Assembly: GCA_020746875.1 (NCBI GenBank)
Contig: JAGTJL010000002.1
Span: 1,116,001 to 1,180,000, forward strand
DNA from: Rhexocercosporidium sp. MPI-PUGE-AT-0058
Taxonomy: Eukaryota > Ascomycota > Leotiomycetes > Helotiales
Direction of reading: 5' to 3'
DNA length: 64,000 nucleotides
Shown here: positions 12,347 through 24,654 of the stretch, piece by piece
Layout of the letters: the number at the start of each line of letters is the position of its first letter
How positions within the stretch are numbered: position 1 is the first letter of the stretch
The notes under the pieces: generated by a model
What the model was told of the DNA's origin: nothing
Seen by the model: only the letters and a program-made list of their open reading frames with translations
The model's database searches: none
Made by a program: the position numbers and the translations under genes

Positions 12347-12496
12347 ACTTGCAATAGGGATATTCGTATAAACCAATGGAACCAAGAGATTCTCTGTGGA
12401 AACTTCAATCCATGAAGCTTTAGCTATGTCGTAAACGCCTGTCATACTATCACATATCTTCCTGTCCTAGCTCTTCCTTAAATTATCACTTTATAG

Positions 12497-13567
12497 TCAA
12501 CCCATATCTATATCTTCATCAATCCGGTCCCTTGATACTTTGAACGCGGAAAATTCAGCGAGCAAGTCTTCCATGGGCTCATCCCGCTCGATTTCCTGAC
12601 TTCTACTTCTGCTTTGTTCATAGTCTGTTTTCCAATTAGTCTTCTCACTCTTCGCCAGTTGCTTTCTTACTTTTGTTACGGAAAGTCACATACCTGTCAA
12701 AGTCCTGGACAAAGGTTCCGTCGCATAGATATATCGCTTGGTACTCATTTCCATACTATGGATCAGTATGCGCTTTCTCAAAGCTATCTGCAGATGTTTC
12801 TCGGATCTGAAGCCCATAACAATGAACTCCGATGCTCTGCACTGCTCCATTAATCTGAACTGCTCCGAACGGATCATGTTCTTCCTCTTCTTGAGATGAA
12901 AGCGCATGTTGAATTCTTTACGGAGTTCTGAGCAAAACATAAGGACCTGTTGAATAGAATCAGCAATCATTCGCTAGTCTGTGTGGATTTGATCGGATGA
13001 CGTACTGCGAGGAAAGCGGCATTGTAAGTCCACTCGCAATTCGGAGCATCCATGTCAATGATCATCCCATACTCCGGGTCCTCTTCATCTGTCAATGAAG
13101 TTCGGCTCTGTGAATGACCAGTTCCTCGTACAGTACTGCCCTCAAGTACTTTTCTTACATAAAACAGTCTCTGCTGCCCAGCAGGAGTAAAATCTACAGT
13201 CGAGCTCTGAAGCAGCGAAAAATGCTGCTCGCAGCCGACGCACTCTATCAAGTTCAATACCGTCCATCCTATCATCGTTAATCATATCATTATCGGAGCC
13301 AAGATCCTCAGGCTCGGTATTCATATCATAGTCGTCGACTTCTACTGTCATAACACTGGCATGAAGCGCACTTTGATCTCTCAAATGCTGGAGCTGCCCA
13401 CTAGTGAAACCTTCAGTCGGTGTGAAGTCCATGTTGTCTGATGGTACGGGGGATATGATTCCTCTTGCCGTTGTGGAGATGTTTTGCGCGCGTTGTGTGC
13501 GCATGAAAGTTTGTTCTATGGCACTGAAGCCTTGCATTATGGGGATTCTTGGCGTGGGTGAATACAT
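12497..13567 (-). CDS. Unrecognised four-exon gene, 290 residues
   Basis: A coherent gene model can be built from four exons: 13159-13567, 13006-13088, 12694-12946 and 12497-12624. Introns are 70, 59 and 69 nt, each with GT-AG ends and matching phases. The product starts MYSPTPRIPIMQ, has an acidic stretch around residues 95-120, then a region with WAAETVLYEEDPEYG and NCEWTYNAAFLAV, and a basic helical part (ELRKEFNMRFHLKKRKNM) ending in an acidic tail. I see no signal peptide, membrane span or known domain. The continuity of frame across four exons is the main reason to believe it is expressed. Upstream Met codons in the same frame (to 13687) are possible alternative starts. Confidence 0.65.
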
Positions 13568-15014
13568 TTCTATGTTTGTGTTGGTGTTTATGTTGGGTGT
13601 TATTTTTTGGTTCGCTACCAATGAGAGAGTGCGTCGCAGGCGGATGCAGGGGATATTTTGGGGAGGGGAGGTGAGTCTATGATTCATTCCTAGCTGCTTG
13701 GTTTTGCGCTTGTCATCGAGGTCGCAGTTGGAATTATAATATAAATGTCATCTGAAGATATGGGAGGACTTGATATGGGTTTGAGGCGAGGACATATTGG
13801 TGGGGGATTGTGTGGGGGGAAAACAGAAAAAGAGAATGCTTTTTGTCAAATTTTTTGGGGGAAATTTGTATCTGAACTGGCATGGTTGCGGGAGTGAAGT
13901 CATCTACAGTAATCTTGTCATCACGGAGATAGGATTTCGGTCGTGATACATCAATGGCATCATAACGGCGGGGAATGGGATTTGGCGTGGGTTGGTGTTG
14001 TTTTCGTCACTTGCTCATTTAAAATGTGTTGGTCTGTAACTGTAGACCTCTAGATGATGACCAGAATATAATTTTGAATGTGCTTTAAGATAATACGTGA
14101 GTTTTCTCTGTGTGGTAGCTAGCTCGTTTGTGTGACGGCTTTCTAGATTTCTAGGTGGTGGGTCAAAGTGTGCGAGGTCGTTTTAGTGGCCCAAAGTTGC
14201 AAGTGCACAAAAGGAATTTGAGCATCACTTCTTGGTTAGACTCATTATGGAGATCCTCATCGAGGACGAAATAGGTTAGTGTGGATTCTATGTTCTATAG
14301 TGCACTATATGTTAGCTCTAATCATCTTCGCAGGCTTGTACCTAGATTAACGCTTCGCCGAGCAGGAGGGAGGAGCAGCTCAGTACCTAATCCGTAGATG
14401 TCGTAGAATCCAAGAACAGTTCTCACACAGTCCTGGAATCTTTCTCCCGTGAAGGAAAATCTACTATGAAATTGTGTTAGCACAGATCTTGTGCATGATT
14501 GAAGGATGAACTATAATCGAAGCTGGGTGAGTGAAGGGTGCCGATTGAAGTACGCGAAGAACACTGAAACCTCACCATGCGAAACTTTATTTCTCAACGT
14601 ACATAATACTCGGACATAACAAACTTTCGACCAATCTTAAGGAATCACTTGTCAAAGTTCTCCTCAAACATTTCTAAGTTTCAAAGCATTGGGGCTGAGG
14701 GAGCTCTGTCTTTGTCAGTGGAGAAAACTTCCCAAAACCAGCCGCTTAAATCTGCCGAAGATATTCCGAGCTTATCGGCGACCCTATTCTTATCGTCAAC
14801 TTGAAAGCACCACCCCGCCCTCAACCTTCCATAATAGAGTTCCCAGCTGCCAGCCTTTCTTGCATAGATATGCTCCAGATCCGCCATCCCTTCGCACATC
14901 TTTGGAACAAAGCCCTCCAGCGACGAATGCGCAACAACTGTCTTCCCTTACCGTCTTCGAGACGCGACGCGACTCGACACTGAGACTCGAGGCTGAGGGA
15001 TTGTCTGGGTCGAC
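13568..15014. other. Intergenic region upstream of the first Zn2Cys6 regulator
   Basis: About 1.4 kb without a recognisable gene. It separates the divergent 290-residue gene and the Zn2Cys6 regulator and so holds both promoters. Short plus-strand open frames between about 14.69 and 15.0 kb lie just before the regulator and could be leader ORFs, but none stands out. Confidence 0.45.
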
Positions 15015-17944
15015 ATGCCTCGAAAGAAGAAGCCCGGTGCTCCAGAGCCAAAGAGGAGGAGTCGAACTGGGTGCAAGTGAGTTTGGTTCTATTTGAAGGG
15101 ATATACTGGATTGAATACTCGGGGTGGACAAGTGGATTGGATAGTGTTCAAAGAGAGATTCGAACCCCGTCGATTGTGATGTATGAATGTGTTGCAAGGC
15201 AATAAATATATGTGCTTGGAGAATTAGGCGTTGGGAATCTGCACACTCTTTCTTCGGATCCGAACACTGTCTTTAGTTCGATGTGCTATCTCTGTTTTGA
15301 TTATTCCGTCTTGCTCCATTGTTTCTGCAACTCTTCATACATGTTACCTCGATTTTGAGCTAACTCGCCTCAGTCCATGCAAAGTAAGGAAGGTCAAATG
15401 CGACGAGCGACATCCAACCTGTCTCAATTGCGAACGGCAGAATGTCAAGTGCGATTTCTACCTCAAATTGAAATGGCAGACTGGGCCACCTGAGGTGCAG
15501 ACGCGCTTTCCTACAATAACTTATCAAGTTCAAACATGCAGGGCTGACATACCATCAACAGGACAGTGCCAGTGCAAACTCGACACCTTCCCCTGCGGGA
15601 AGTGAATTTCCCCTGAATCTCAGAGATGCAGCGCTTCCAAGTCTTCCATCTTTTGAACGGCCAGACAGCTCTTCAATATCTGAATTGTCACATTTCTCAG
15701 CCTCATATCCGCCTCGGACTCTTCCTGCTCTTCCCATACAACCGCCTCCTATGCCATTGGATCCTGCTCTCACAGGAGAAACCATTCATCTCCTCTCGCC
15801 GATGCCAACAGGAGGAGCTCGATATACCGAATCGTATGAGAGATATACCTCAAGTGTTCAAAGAACTGGGCCAACACTCGCAGTGAATGCTCCATTATCA
15901 GCAGTATCAAGGATCCGTGAGACAGTGGCTCAGGAAGACTCTTCAACTCCTAGTGATTATGATATGAGAAGTCCGAGTGTTGATACCTTTTCCAACCGAA
16001 GTACAACTTTTCCAGTTATGGAAAGCCCTGCTACGACTCCCCCTTTCTTCGTTGGTGAAGGGGAGGAAATGCCAGAAAACGCAGGTCGAGATAAGCCACG
16101 AAAGCGCATACGCATTGGATCTGGGAATGATATGGGCGGTTCTTATGACACATCAATGCCCCCACCAAGTGCAGGTTCTTTTCAATCATACCATTTTGAT
16201 CATCAACCATGCTCCTATCATACACCAGGCTCCGGGAGCAATCCTTTGACACCTGGTTCAGACAATGGGGATGGTACCTACAAGCCATATGCAGGAAGAT
16301 CATCACCCCGAATGTCCCAGGAATCTCCAGACCTACGAAGGTTGTCGGTGAATTCACTCCTGTCTGGTCCTCCTGGAATACCAGCGCCTAGAAGTAATCC
16401 AGATTCCCAGGAATGGTCAGGCCAATACCAGGACATATTCTCAGATACAATAACTTGGGGAATTGATCGAGGCTTCAAAGATCTCGACTTCGGCAAGAAT
16501 GATGACATGAACGCAATTTCAGGAACATCACCATTACTCTCGAGAGACCACCTGGAGTATACTATTGATGGAGACGGCAGTTTGACTCCAATTGAATTCG
16601 GATTTGGTATGGAGATGAGTAATTCCTCCTTTAAAAGTGGCAGCTATTACGATAAACCTGTCACTATTCGTATACCCAGGTGGTATGGGGAGTTGCCAGC
16701 CAAGCTGCGAGACCATCCCATGAACCTGCTCTATTTTCATCATTTCATCAATCACACAGCAGGCTGCTTGGTTCTCCACAACTGTTCGTCTAATCCCTTC
16801 AAGAGTGTCCTCCCACAAATGGCTCTTCAAGACGACAATCTGCTCAATCTCCTCTTGGCATACTCTGCTTCACATCGGGCACGGCTGCTGCGTCAGCCAG
16901 AACCCGAAGTCCGCATTGCTTTATGGGTCCAAGATATATTTCCGAATCTACGCAGGGCTCTCGATGATCCCAACCAAATTATCTCTAATGCCAATCTCGC
17001 TACTGCGATCATGTTGGCCTCTCTTGAAATTATCTCACCAAAGGCATTCGGGGTAGAGGTCCCTTGGCAGAATCATCTAGATACCGCTCGTCAAATGATC
17101 AGAGCGCGAGGCGGTGCAGAAAATGTGCAGACTGCATCACGTGGAGACAAAGTGCTCTCATTTCTTTGGAGCTGGTTTGCGTACTTGGACGTGCTCGGTA
17201 GCTTGAGTGGTGGGAAAGCCAATGCCTCAACTTTGGTAAGCAACTCAATATCCTTAGTGCATCCACAAGGAGTGTATGGCTAATTTTCAGATGTCCTGGG
17301 TCTCGGAGAGTGATAATAACGACGAAAATGATTATCAGATTGACTGTATGCTGGGCTTCACAAGCAAATGTGTCCGCCTCCTTGCTACAGTCGCCGAGCT
17401 TTCTCGAGTCTGCGATATTGAAAGAGTTGGATCTGACCATGAGATTATTGCCAGTTGGAAGCCTGCTGAAGATATAGTCAAGCGAGCAGAGAAGCTTCAG
17501 AAAGATCTCGATGAATCACTTCTTCACCCGGCGAAGGCCTGCACTCATATGCAGTCCAGCGGAGAAGCTGCTTATCAATGGGACAGTTTTGAAATGACTG
17601 CGACCAACGAAGCATTCCACTGGGCCGGCTTGGTGCATCTTCACAGGAGAATTCTCGGTAAAGATTCAAATCATCCAGATGTGCAGAATGCTGTTCGTGA
17701 GATCTTCGGTGCGCTATACAAAGTTCGCCGGAGTAGCAGCGCAGAGGCATGTCTATTATTCCCAATGTTCACTGCTGGCTGTGATACACAGGACAAGAGA
17801 CAGCGGGCAGATATCCTGGACAGAATCAAAGGAATGGAAATGGTGGGCATGACGCAGATACACAAAGCACGCGCTTTGATGGAACGAGTTTGGGAAACGG
17901 GAAAACCATGGGAGACTTTAGTCGCTGGCGAGTTTTTTGGATAA
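15015..17944 (+). CDS. Zn2Cys6 transcription factor, Fungal_trans_2-like
   Basis: Nuclear DNA-binding regulator of 836 residues in four exons: 15015-15076, 15374-15494, 15562-17235, 17291-17944. Exon 1 gives a basic leader (MPRKKKPGAPEPKRRSRTGC). The zinc cluster is split by a 297-nt intron right after the first Cys and continues in exon 2 as NPCKVRKVKCDE and CLNCERQNVKC, a full C-x2-C-x6-C set. The long exon 3 is Ser/Pro rich at first and then enters a helical region (NPFKSVLPQMALQDDNLLNLLLAYSA) typical of the fungal-specific domain of the ARCA/Lys14 type. The last exon completes it (GMEMVGMTQIHKARALMERVW). The target genes are unknown and no pathway cluster lies beside it. Families and exon phases are well supported; the third-exon acceptor at 15561 is my best reading. 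Confidence 0.88.
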
Positions 17945-18069
17945 CGACCGCGGTGATGAGAAGATGACTTCATGTGTCCATAGTGGGCCCAAACGATACA
18001 TGCTACCATGTCTTAGAGAGATGGGTAGTTCTTAGAGGCAACACTAACTTCCCCTACCTATGCTAGCTA

Positions 18070-18107
18070 TCGAAGATCTAAAAAAAAAAAAAACGCACAA
18101 TCTTCGA
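18070..18107. repeat. Inverted repeat flanking an A14 run
   Basis: The arms tcgaagat (18070-18077) and atcttcga (18100-18107) are perfect reverse complements around a loop holding 14 consecutive A. It lies about 125 bp downstream of the stop of the first Zn2Cys6 gene, so it could be a 3'-end structure, or chance. Confidence 0.4.
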
Positions 18108-19801
18108 ATCGCAACCATCTCTCCTTTTCTTAGCATTCTGACAATTTCGTCCTGAGCATGACACAAAAAGGCTCCTTCAGGTGTAGGAAGGCCTTACCCT
18201 GGACTGACTCACCTGTCGGCGGGGTATTTGAGATTGGATTGAGATTTGCTTCGACGGCAGAAGAAGGGCGTGCGGAAACCTACTCTCGTAGGACCTACCG
18301 TGGAGCCTGGTTGATCGGCCTCGCTGGGCGACAGTCATAGGGGAAAAGGCAGCCTTTCCCGTCGACTTGGGACCATCGAGGCGCGATTAGACGCACTCGC
18401 GGGATTCTCTCTGAAGGAGATAAGCGTGATAGTAAGAATGGCACCTAGGAAGCAGATTCCTGGGCCTGTTGCGACGGGAATTTCAAACACAGTCGAACGC
18501 CATTACTTTGCTCCGAAGCCAGCATCTCGGACTCGGCCGAGGGGAATCCTTGCACGTACTTATAGTGCTAAACGCGAACTGTAGAATATCTCGTTGGATT
18601 TTGTCCAGTGTAGGATAGCGGGGTGGATGGTAGGCTCTCCTTCTCCCGGAGTATAACTTTCTTCCACGAAACTGACAATGAAAATCTAGGTCACGTCTTC
18701 CTCTCAGGATTGGGATCCTGAGAAAACCCCTGCGCCGAAGAAGAGAATCTAAATCCCTTTGATCAAATACAGCAAGTAGAAGGGAGTGGTAGTTTTCAGA
18801 CTGGTTTACGTTTGATTACTGCCCCTTCCTTCGACTGATCGTCAGGAGCAACGCGATCTTTTATTTGTTTGCAATGTTGGAACCATCTGTCAAGGAGGGG
18901 GAGGAGAAGGCTGCGTATTGCGCACATTTGTGCTTGAGTCATCGCTTGTTAGTAACATCTAATCTACAATCTCTCCAATCGTGTACTGACGGCATCAAGG
19001 ACTCGACTGTAGAGTGCATACTGTTGGAGTGTTGGGTTAGTTCATGGGATGGATTCGGGTTGTACCTAGGTGTGAGTTAGCATCTTACTTTCGGTCCGCA
19101 TTCCGTCATAACTAACGAGTTAAAGGCTACTAGGTATTCCAAGCTCGAATCCTAGGCCAGTCCATCAGCATAAGAAGTGGTGGTCTTCCACGAGAATATT
19201 TGGTATCGAAATAACTCTGCCAATCCTTCACACCGGAAGCACCGCAAACACAACGACACACCGACAACATGCCACTCTACACAACCCATCTCACTCCACT
19301 CCTCCTTGTGCTGCCACAGGTCTTGTCCGCTTGAATCCCACGAGCGGGCATGCAGGATTGGAAGCGGGAGAAATTGACGCTCCATTAATCGGTTTTTATG
19401 ATCCGACCCACCCTCGATCCGACATACACTTGTTTCGAAGGTTTCCTCCATTGGGGTATGTGCGTCGCTTGACGGCATGTCTTATTTTGGTGTTATTACG
19501 CGGCTATGGGATCTATGATTGAGAAAATATACCAGAAAGGGAGGGATGATGAGTCGTCAGACGTCACCATGATTTAGCTTAGCTTGTCTTGAAGCAGTTT
19601 GACCTTACCAGGTAGATTGCAGGGCAGTATACTCTTAAGCTGTAGTCTTTCAACTCAAGTCAGGTCAAGTCATGGAGACGAGGAGTTCCTCCCGAAGAAA
19701 AAAAAAAGAAACAACAAACCGACGTGAAGGGTGTAGTGGTGCGTCTGTGGGTCTTACGGGGACGAAAGCCACGAAGTCAGAGACATATGTTCTTTCTTTT
19801 T

Positions 19802-19814
19802 GGGGGGGGGGGGG
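19802..19814. repeat. Homopolymer run of 13 G
   Basis: An uninterrupted run of 13 G on the plus strand in non-coding sequence. Such runs are prone to length change and to sequencing error. Confidence 0.8.
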
Positions 19815-19929
19815 ATTCAGAAGAACAGATAGATGTCTCCCATAGGTATTTATTAGGAGGGGCCCAGGGTGGAAGGAGGTACTATATTCATCCAGCGAAC
19901 TCCCGTCGGCGACATCGGGTCTTGACTTT

Positions 19930-20072
19930 GATAGATGCCTGGATAGGCTGTTCGAAGGAGGCTGCGTACCTGTACTGCGGTACGGCGATGATCGTGTTCG
20001 TTTGGTTTGCATGTAGTGCTTGAAAGTGGGTGAGACTTTGTCGAGCGATAGATGCCTAGATAGGCTATTCGA
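19930..20072. repeat. 26-bp direct repeat, two copies 117 bp apart
   Basis: Copies at 19930-19955 and 20047-20072 agree at 24 of 26 positions (core gatagatgcct, then ataggct and ttcga). Both differences are G in the first copy and A in the second. No gene covers them. Confidence 0.7.
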
Positions 20073-20590
20073 CGAGATGAGCGCGGAGGGAGGGGATGGC
20101 AGGACAGGAGAGGAGAGTACCGGTACGAGGATGTGAGGATGTGAGACAATGGGAGGTCTGAGGTGCTGGTTGGATCTAGACGCGGTGGAGATATTGGTCG
20201 AGACTGTGTTAGTACCGTAGATCTTCGCAATGAGCACACGGCCTGCTTCCCACCTTTTGGATCTTTCTGTGATTGTGATGTGATGTGATGCGGTGTGATT
20301 TTTTTCCTGACTAGATGTGATATTGCTGAATTATGTTAAGACTGCTATTTACACATTTCTAAAAGCAGGTAAGTCACTATAGTAGTAGTAGAGGGGTAGT
20401 AAAAAGGATATTTTGGGGAAGACTAGGTGGGCATCTGAAGCCGCTTCAACGGGTCGATTTTGAAACCACTAAGTTCCTTGTATTTCATCATATTCCGTAC
20501 ACCTCGGCTTTTAATCAGTCTTCTGGTGCTTGCCAATCTAAGCAAAACAGCCATGAATCTCACCCATCCAAACCCGGCGGAACCAATTCC

Positions 20591-22362
20591 TTAAAGTTTC
20601 GCCTTTGTGCCCTTCTTATCTTCCTCAGCGGCCTGGACCTTTAGAACTCGTCTCAAAATCTTCCCACTCGCGCTTTTCGGTACCTCATCCACAAACCTGA
20701 CGCCTCCCCTAAGTTTCTTATGACTAGCAACCTTCTTCGCCAACCAATCCATAATCTCCTTCTCCTTCTCCTTGGTACCCTCAACGCCCTTCTTCGGTAC
20801 CACATACGCGCGCGGGACTTCGGTCGCTTGATTATGATCCTCAATACCAATAACAGCAACATCATCGATATCAGGGTGGCCGATAAGATAACCTTCCAAC
20901 TCAGCCGGTGGGACTTGGAAACCCTTGTATTTGATGAGTTCTTTAACGCGGTCCGTGATGTAGAAATTGCCGTTCTTGTCTTGATGGCCGACGTCTCCGG
21001 TCTTGAAGTATCCGTCGGGCGTCAAGGCGTTCTTAGTGCCTTCTTCGTTGTTCAGGTACCCGAGGAAGACGTTGGGGCCTTTGATCCAGAGCTCGCCTGT
21101 CTGTCCTGCTGGGACTTCTTTCTCGTCTTCGGACATGTATTTTGCGGTTTGGTTAGGTAGAAGACGCCCGACGCTGCCGATGGACTTGTCCCACTCTTCC
21201 CATGGCTGGGTGTGTGTGGTTGGACTTGTCTCGCTCAAACCGTAGCCTTGCTTGATGGGGATCTTGAGGCGCTTATAAACAGCGTCTACGAGGTCTTTGG
21301 TCAGTGGAGCGGCGCCTGAATTCATCATGCGGATGGAAGAGAGATCGTAGTTGTCGATTACGGGTGATTTCCCGAGAAGGAGGACAATAGGCGGAACGAC
21401 GTAGGCAAAAGTTATGGTGTGTTTCTGGACGTGGCTGCAGAACTTCTCGAGCTCGAATTTGGGCATCACGACGAGCGTGAGACCGGAGTAGATAGATTGA
21501 TGGATGAGGCAGGTAAGGCCCTACGAATGTCAGTAACTGCAAACGGCTGTGGAGTACAGAGACATACGTAGATGTGGAAGAAAGGCAGAAACGCCAAAAT
21601 CTTGTCCCCCTCGTTATTCTTCCCTCCCTTCCAGCTCAGATTCCCTCCTTCTCCAACCTTCAACATCATTGAGTTCGCGACGATATTGGAATGCGTCAAC
21701 ATGACGCCTTTGGGATGGCCAGTTGTTCCAGAGCTGTATACCAAGAACGCAAGATCTTTCTTTGGATTAATCTTCGCTTTCCTGAATCTCGTTGCCCCAG
21801 ATATATTCCTTATATTGGTGAAATGCTTGAACCTTGCCGTCTCGTCCTTCTCGTCTCCGATTAAGATGATGCGGTCAGCATCGATTCCAACCTTCTTGCA
21901 TGCCTCCTGTGCAATCTTCAGAAATGGTTTCTGTGTTGCCAAAGCTTTGGCTCTCGAATCCTTCAGTTGAAATGCCAATTCGTCTGCCGTGTAACCTGGA
22001 TTCGCTGGGGAGAGAATGCCTCCAGCCCAATGGATTCCCCATGTTAAGGCAGGTGTGTCGATACAATTCGGAGAGAACAGTGCCATAACATCGCCTTTCT
22101 TCCATTCCCAGTTCGCCTTGAGTCCCTTTCCAAAGTCAAGAGCCGTGCTGTGGACTTGTGCGTAGGTGTAAGATCGATTCGTATCGGGGTCAACATAGAT
22201 CACTATATTCTCCAATTAGTCGTCTACACCACAAATTCCAATCCCTGAAAAGCATGCTTTACCCTTATCATCTGGGAACTCTCTATCTTTCCTCTCGAAC
22301 AAGAAGGTCCATAAATCCACGTTAGGAATATCGATCAACGGGTATCCGGATTCGGTAGGCAT
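20591..22362 (-). CDS. Peroxisomal 4-coumarate:CoA-ligase-like acyl-CoA synthetase
   Basis: ANL-superfamily adenylate-forming enzyme of 554 residues that activates a carboxylic acid to its CoA thioester. Exons are 22263-22362, 21568-22202 and 20591-21520, with introns of 60 and 47 nt. The start MPTESGYPLIDIP at 22362 is typical of fungal 4CL-like proteins. Key motifs are the P-loop YSSGTTGHPKGV, GYGLSETSP, YFKTGDVG, the hinge and Arg in DRVKELIKYKGFQV, and the catalytic Lys region PKSASGKILRR. The protein ends in AKL, a canonical PTS1, so it should be imported into peroxisomes. The substrate could be a phenylpropanoid, a fatty acid or a side-chain precursor and cannot be read from sequence. 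A hydrophobic out-of-frame ORF overlaps its start codon (listed separately). Confidence 0.93.
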
Positions 22363-22499
22363 TGTGTAAGGTTGAGACCAACGAGCACTAAGAAGACCCA
22401 GATATCGAAATCAGGAACCCACGCGACGTAGATGGGCAGTATATAGGCGACTATAGAGCTGAAGATGATGCCAGAAACGACACTGACGACTTTGCTCAT
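22335..22499 (-). other. Overlapping upstream ORF (54 codons, hydrophobic)
   Basis: An ATG at 22499, 137 nt upstream of the CoA-ligase start, opens a 54-codon frame that ends 27 nt past that start, in another frame. The peptide is strongly hydrophobic (VSGIIFSSIVAYILPIYVAW). If it is in the mRNA it would hinder initiation of the ligase. It could also lie upstream of the transcription start, or be chance. Confidence 0.3.
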
Positions 22500-24654
22500 G
22501 GCGGGCGACTCGAGATTGGGGGTGTGGACGCCTTTATTTGTGTATGGAGACCCCACAATCGTCACTGTTGGTAGTACGGCCGGTTGTGAAAGGCAGATTG
22601 GGGGAAAACCGAGTTCTGGAAATGGACCGAGGCTCGGCGTGTTGCCGTGGTTTTGGGCCGATCTGGGTCCGTCACCAGGATTCGAGATGAAGTCAGTCAG
22701 CAGAACTTTGATCTCAGCAACGGCATTAATTGAAATTAAGATGCGTTAAGGGAAAGTGAACATCGGATGAACCGAATCTTAGTACTTCAAGAGAATTTTT
22801 TGGAATTCAAAACTTGTTGCGTTTCTAACTTCAGGGGTTAACCGAGCCATTCCGAGCCCCGAGCCGTGGACGAGTGAACAAGTAACGAAGGCATTTTTGT
22901 TCAAGGAGGCTCAAATTGTGTGAGGATATGAATTCATTGTTATTATGGTATCATGATAGTATGATAGTGTGCTAAGGTTTCATTGGACTCTGCTACAAAA
23001 ACTTTCGGGAAAGCATTACAGGTACTCCCCACTCCTCTGATCTCTCTGACCCAGAGTAAAAGCTGGGAAACGGAATTTGGCCATAGAGGGTGGAACCTGT
23101 AATACGTCGGGATTAGTACAGGCGATGAAGATTTCGATATTCCTAAGCCGAGCAAGTGCCGTGCAGCTTTGTTGACCTCGTCTAACATAAGGGGCATCTT
23201 GAAGCGAGGAAGTTGCTCAAGTTGCTCAGCATAATCAGATGACACTCCGCTACATACGCGCGGATACCTAATTGGTGACTGGCGAATTTTTCGTCAAAAA
23301 ACATAGAAGATGTAGTAGGTGCGTGAGCCTGACAAGACTAAAATTCTGCTTGGGAGAGATTTATACCTTCCCTTGGGCGAGTTATGCGATTCCTTATACA
23401 TTCATGTTGCCCTTGTAGTAATTATGGATGGATTGTTGTTTTTGGAGTTGGCTGCGACTTCAGATCCACTTCAGATCCTTGTGTCCATATGTATGATCCT
23501 TTTCATACGAGCCTACTGGTTTTTGAAGATGCCGGGGATTATTGGTAGGGTTGCTTGATACCTTTCATCCTCGCCGTCTGCGGAAGTTGGTGCCAGTCGG
23601 TCAAATTGATTCCATCAAAAGAAAATGAATGAAGTACAGCCCGTCTTTGGGCTTAACGCAGCAGAATTGTTATCAAGGAAGAGTTCCTTAGTTGGGTGCG
23701 GAGCCTCGGCATTTGTCAAGCGCGTTAACGAGGTCTTTCACGATTAGGCAAACGGAGATGATATCACCGACGCTGCCGAGTGTTATAGGCATGTTTAAAG
23801 ATCTGCGAAAGGTAATTGTAGATGGTGTAGATGGGATTTGATCAGCACGAAAGTGAGGTTTAGGTGCGATATGTTGTTGGCAAGGCTAACAGCAGGGCTG
23901 ACTTGGAACTGAACGTAATGCGTTCTCAGTGGCAGCATGTTTCTGTCTCCTTCGTCACCCCTAGAGATAAATGTTCATCCTTTTGGTACGTAATTAAGTG
24001 ATATTTGACGGAGTGATATATCAAGGCTCTGCAAGAGCATTACTGGCCTGGTCGCTAATAAAGTATTATCTTGTAACTCGCCACCGAGTGTTTGGAACAT
24101 GAAACATCTGCGGTGGGATATACTCTGATAGCATCAATTATTGGAACCGCAAGAGTTCTGCATACATAATTACCATATGCCTCTTGAGTATTATTCACGT
24201 AGCGACTAGTATTGGCATTAGGTAGCCTGCCAGGATAGTCCGCCTGCCTGTCTCCTCGGCTAACTATCAACAATCACTTAATTAGTGGGCCATCATTAAG
24301 AGAGAGAGCAACGTCTAGCATTCTAGTCAAGTATATCGACAAAACCTTCGACATCTAGGCTTGCTATTATTAAATTCCACTGCCTTACTTCTTCATGACT
24401 AGGTGGGAAGTAGGAGACGGCGGGCAGGAACAAAAAATAGGAGGGGTATTGAAAACGCCAGAGATCACTTAATCGTTAATTTACAACTGTTTTTCAGACA
24501 ATCCATACAGATGAGTATCCAAGACTCTCAAGTGATATAGACGGGATGAATGACTTTGATTGTTGAATTTATACTAGGGTATACTTTTTCCTGGACGGGG
24601 ATTCCCATCGTACCTTCATGTTCTTTCCTGACCCCAAGCCTCAGCCTCGAGCGC
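22500..24654. other. Intergenic region, CoA ligase to esterase
   Basis: About 2.1 kb without a supported gene. A minus-strand open frame at 22943-23245 and a plus-strand one at 23319-23558 show no motif, and I regard them as chance. The sequence looks AT-rich by eye toward 24.3 kb. Confidence 0.45.

Larger units (their letters stand above)
17945..20590. other. 2.6-kb gene-free stretch
   Basis: No gene is supported. Open frames are short, or start only at GTG (a 190-codon minus-strand frame at 19665-20237). Structured elements listed separately are a small inverted repeat around an A-run at 18.07 kb, a 13-G run at 19.8 kb, and a 26-bp direct repeat at 19.93/20.05 kb. Part of the right side should be the 3' UTR of the CoA ligase. 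Confidence 0.45.

Noticed and set aside
18158..18340. Plus-strand 60-codon frame downstream of the first Zn2Cys6 gene
   Set aside because: Short, compositionally unremarkable, no homologous motif or splice context.
19141..19160. Second tRNA-like sequence (ctcgaatcctagg)
   Set aside because: Lacks an A box and acceptor-stem pairing.
19665..20237. 190-codon minus-strand frame with repeated SLSRHLS
   Set aside because: It starts only at GTG, has no motif, and the internal repetition comes from the 26-bp DNA repeat.
22943..23245. 100-codon minus-strand frame upstream of the CoA ligase
   Set aside because: No motif, no clear start context, surrounded by non-coding sequence.
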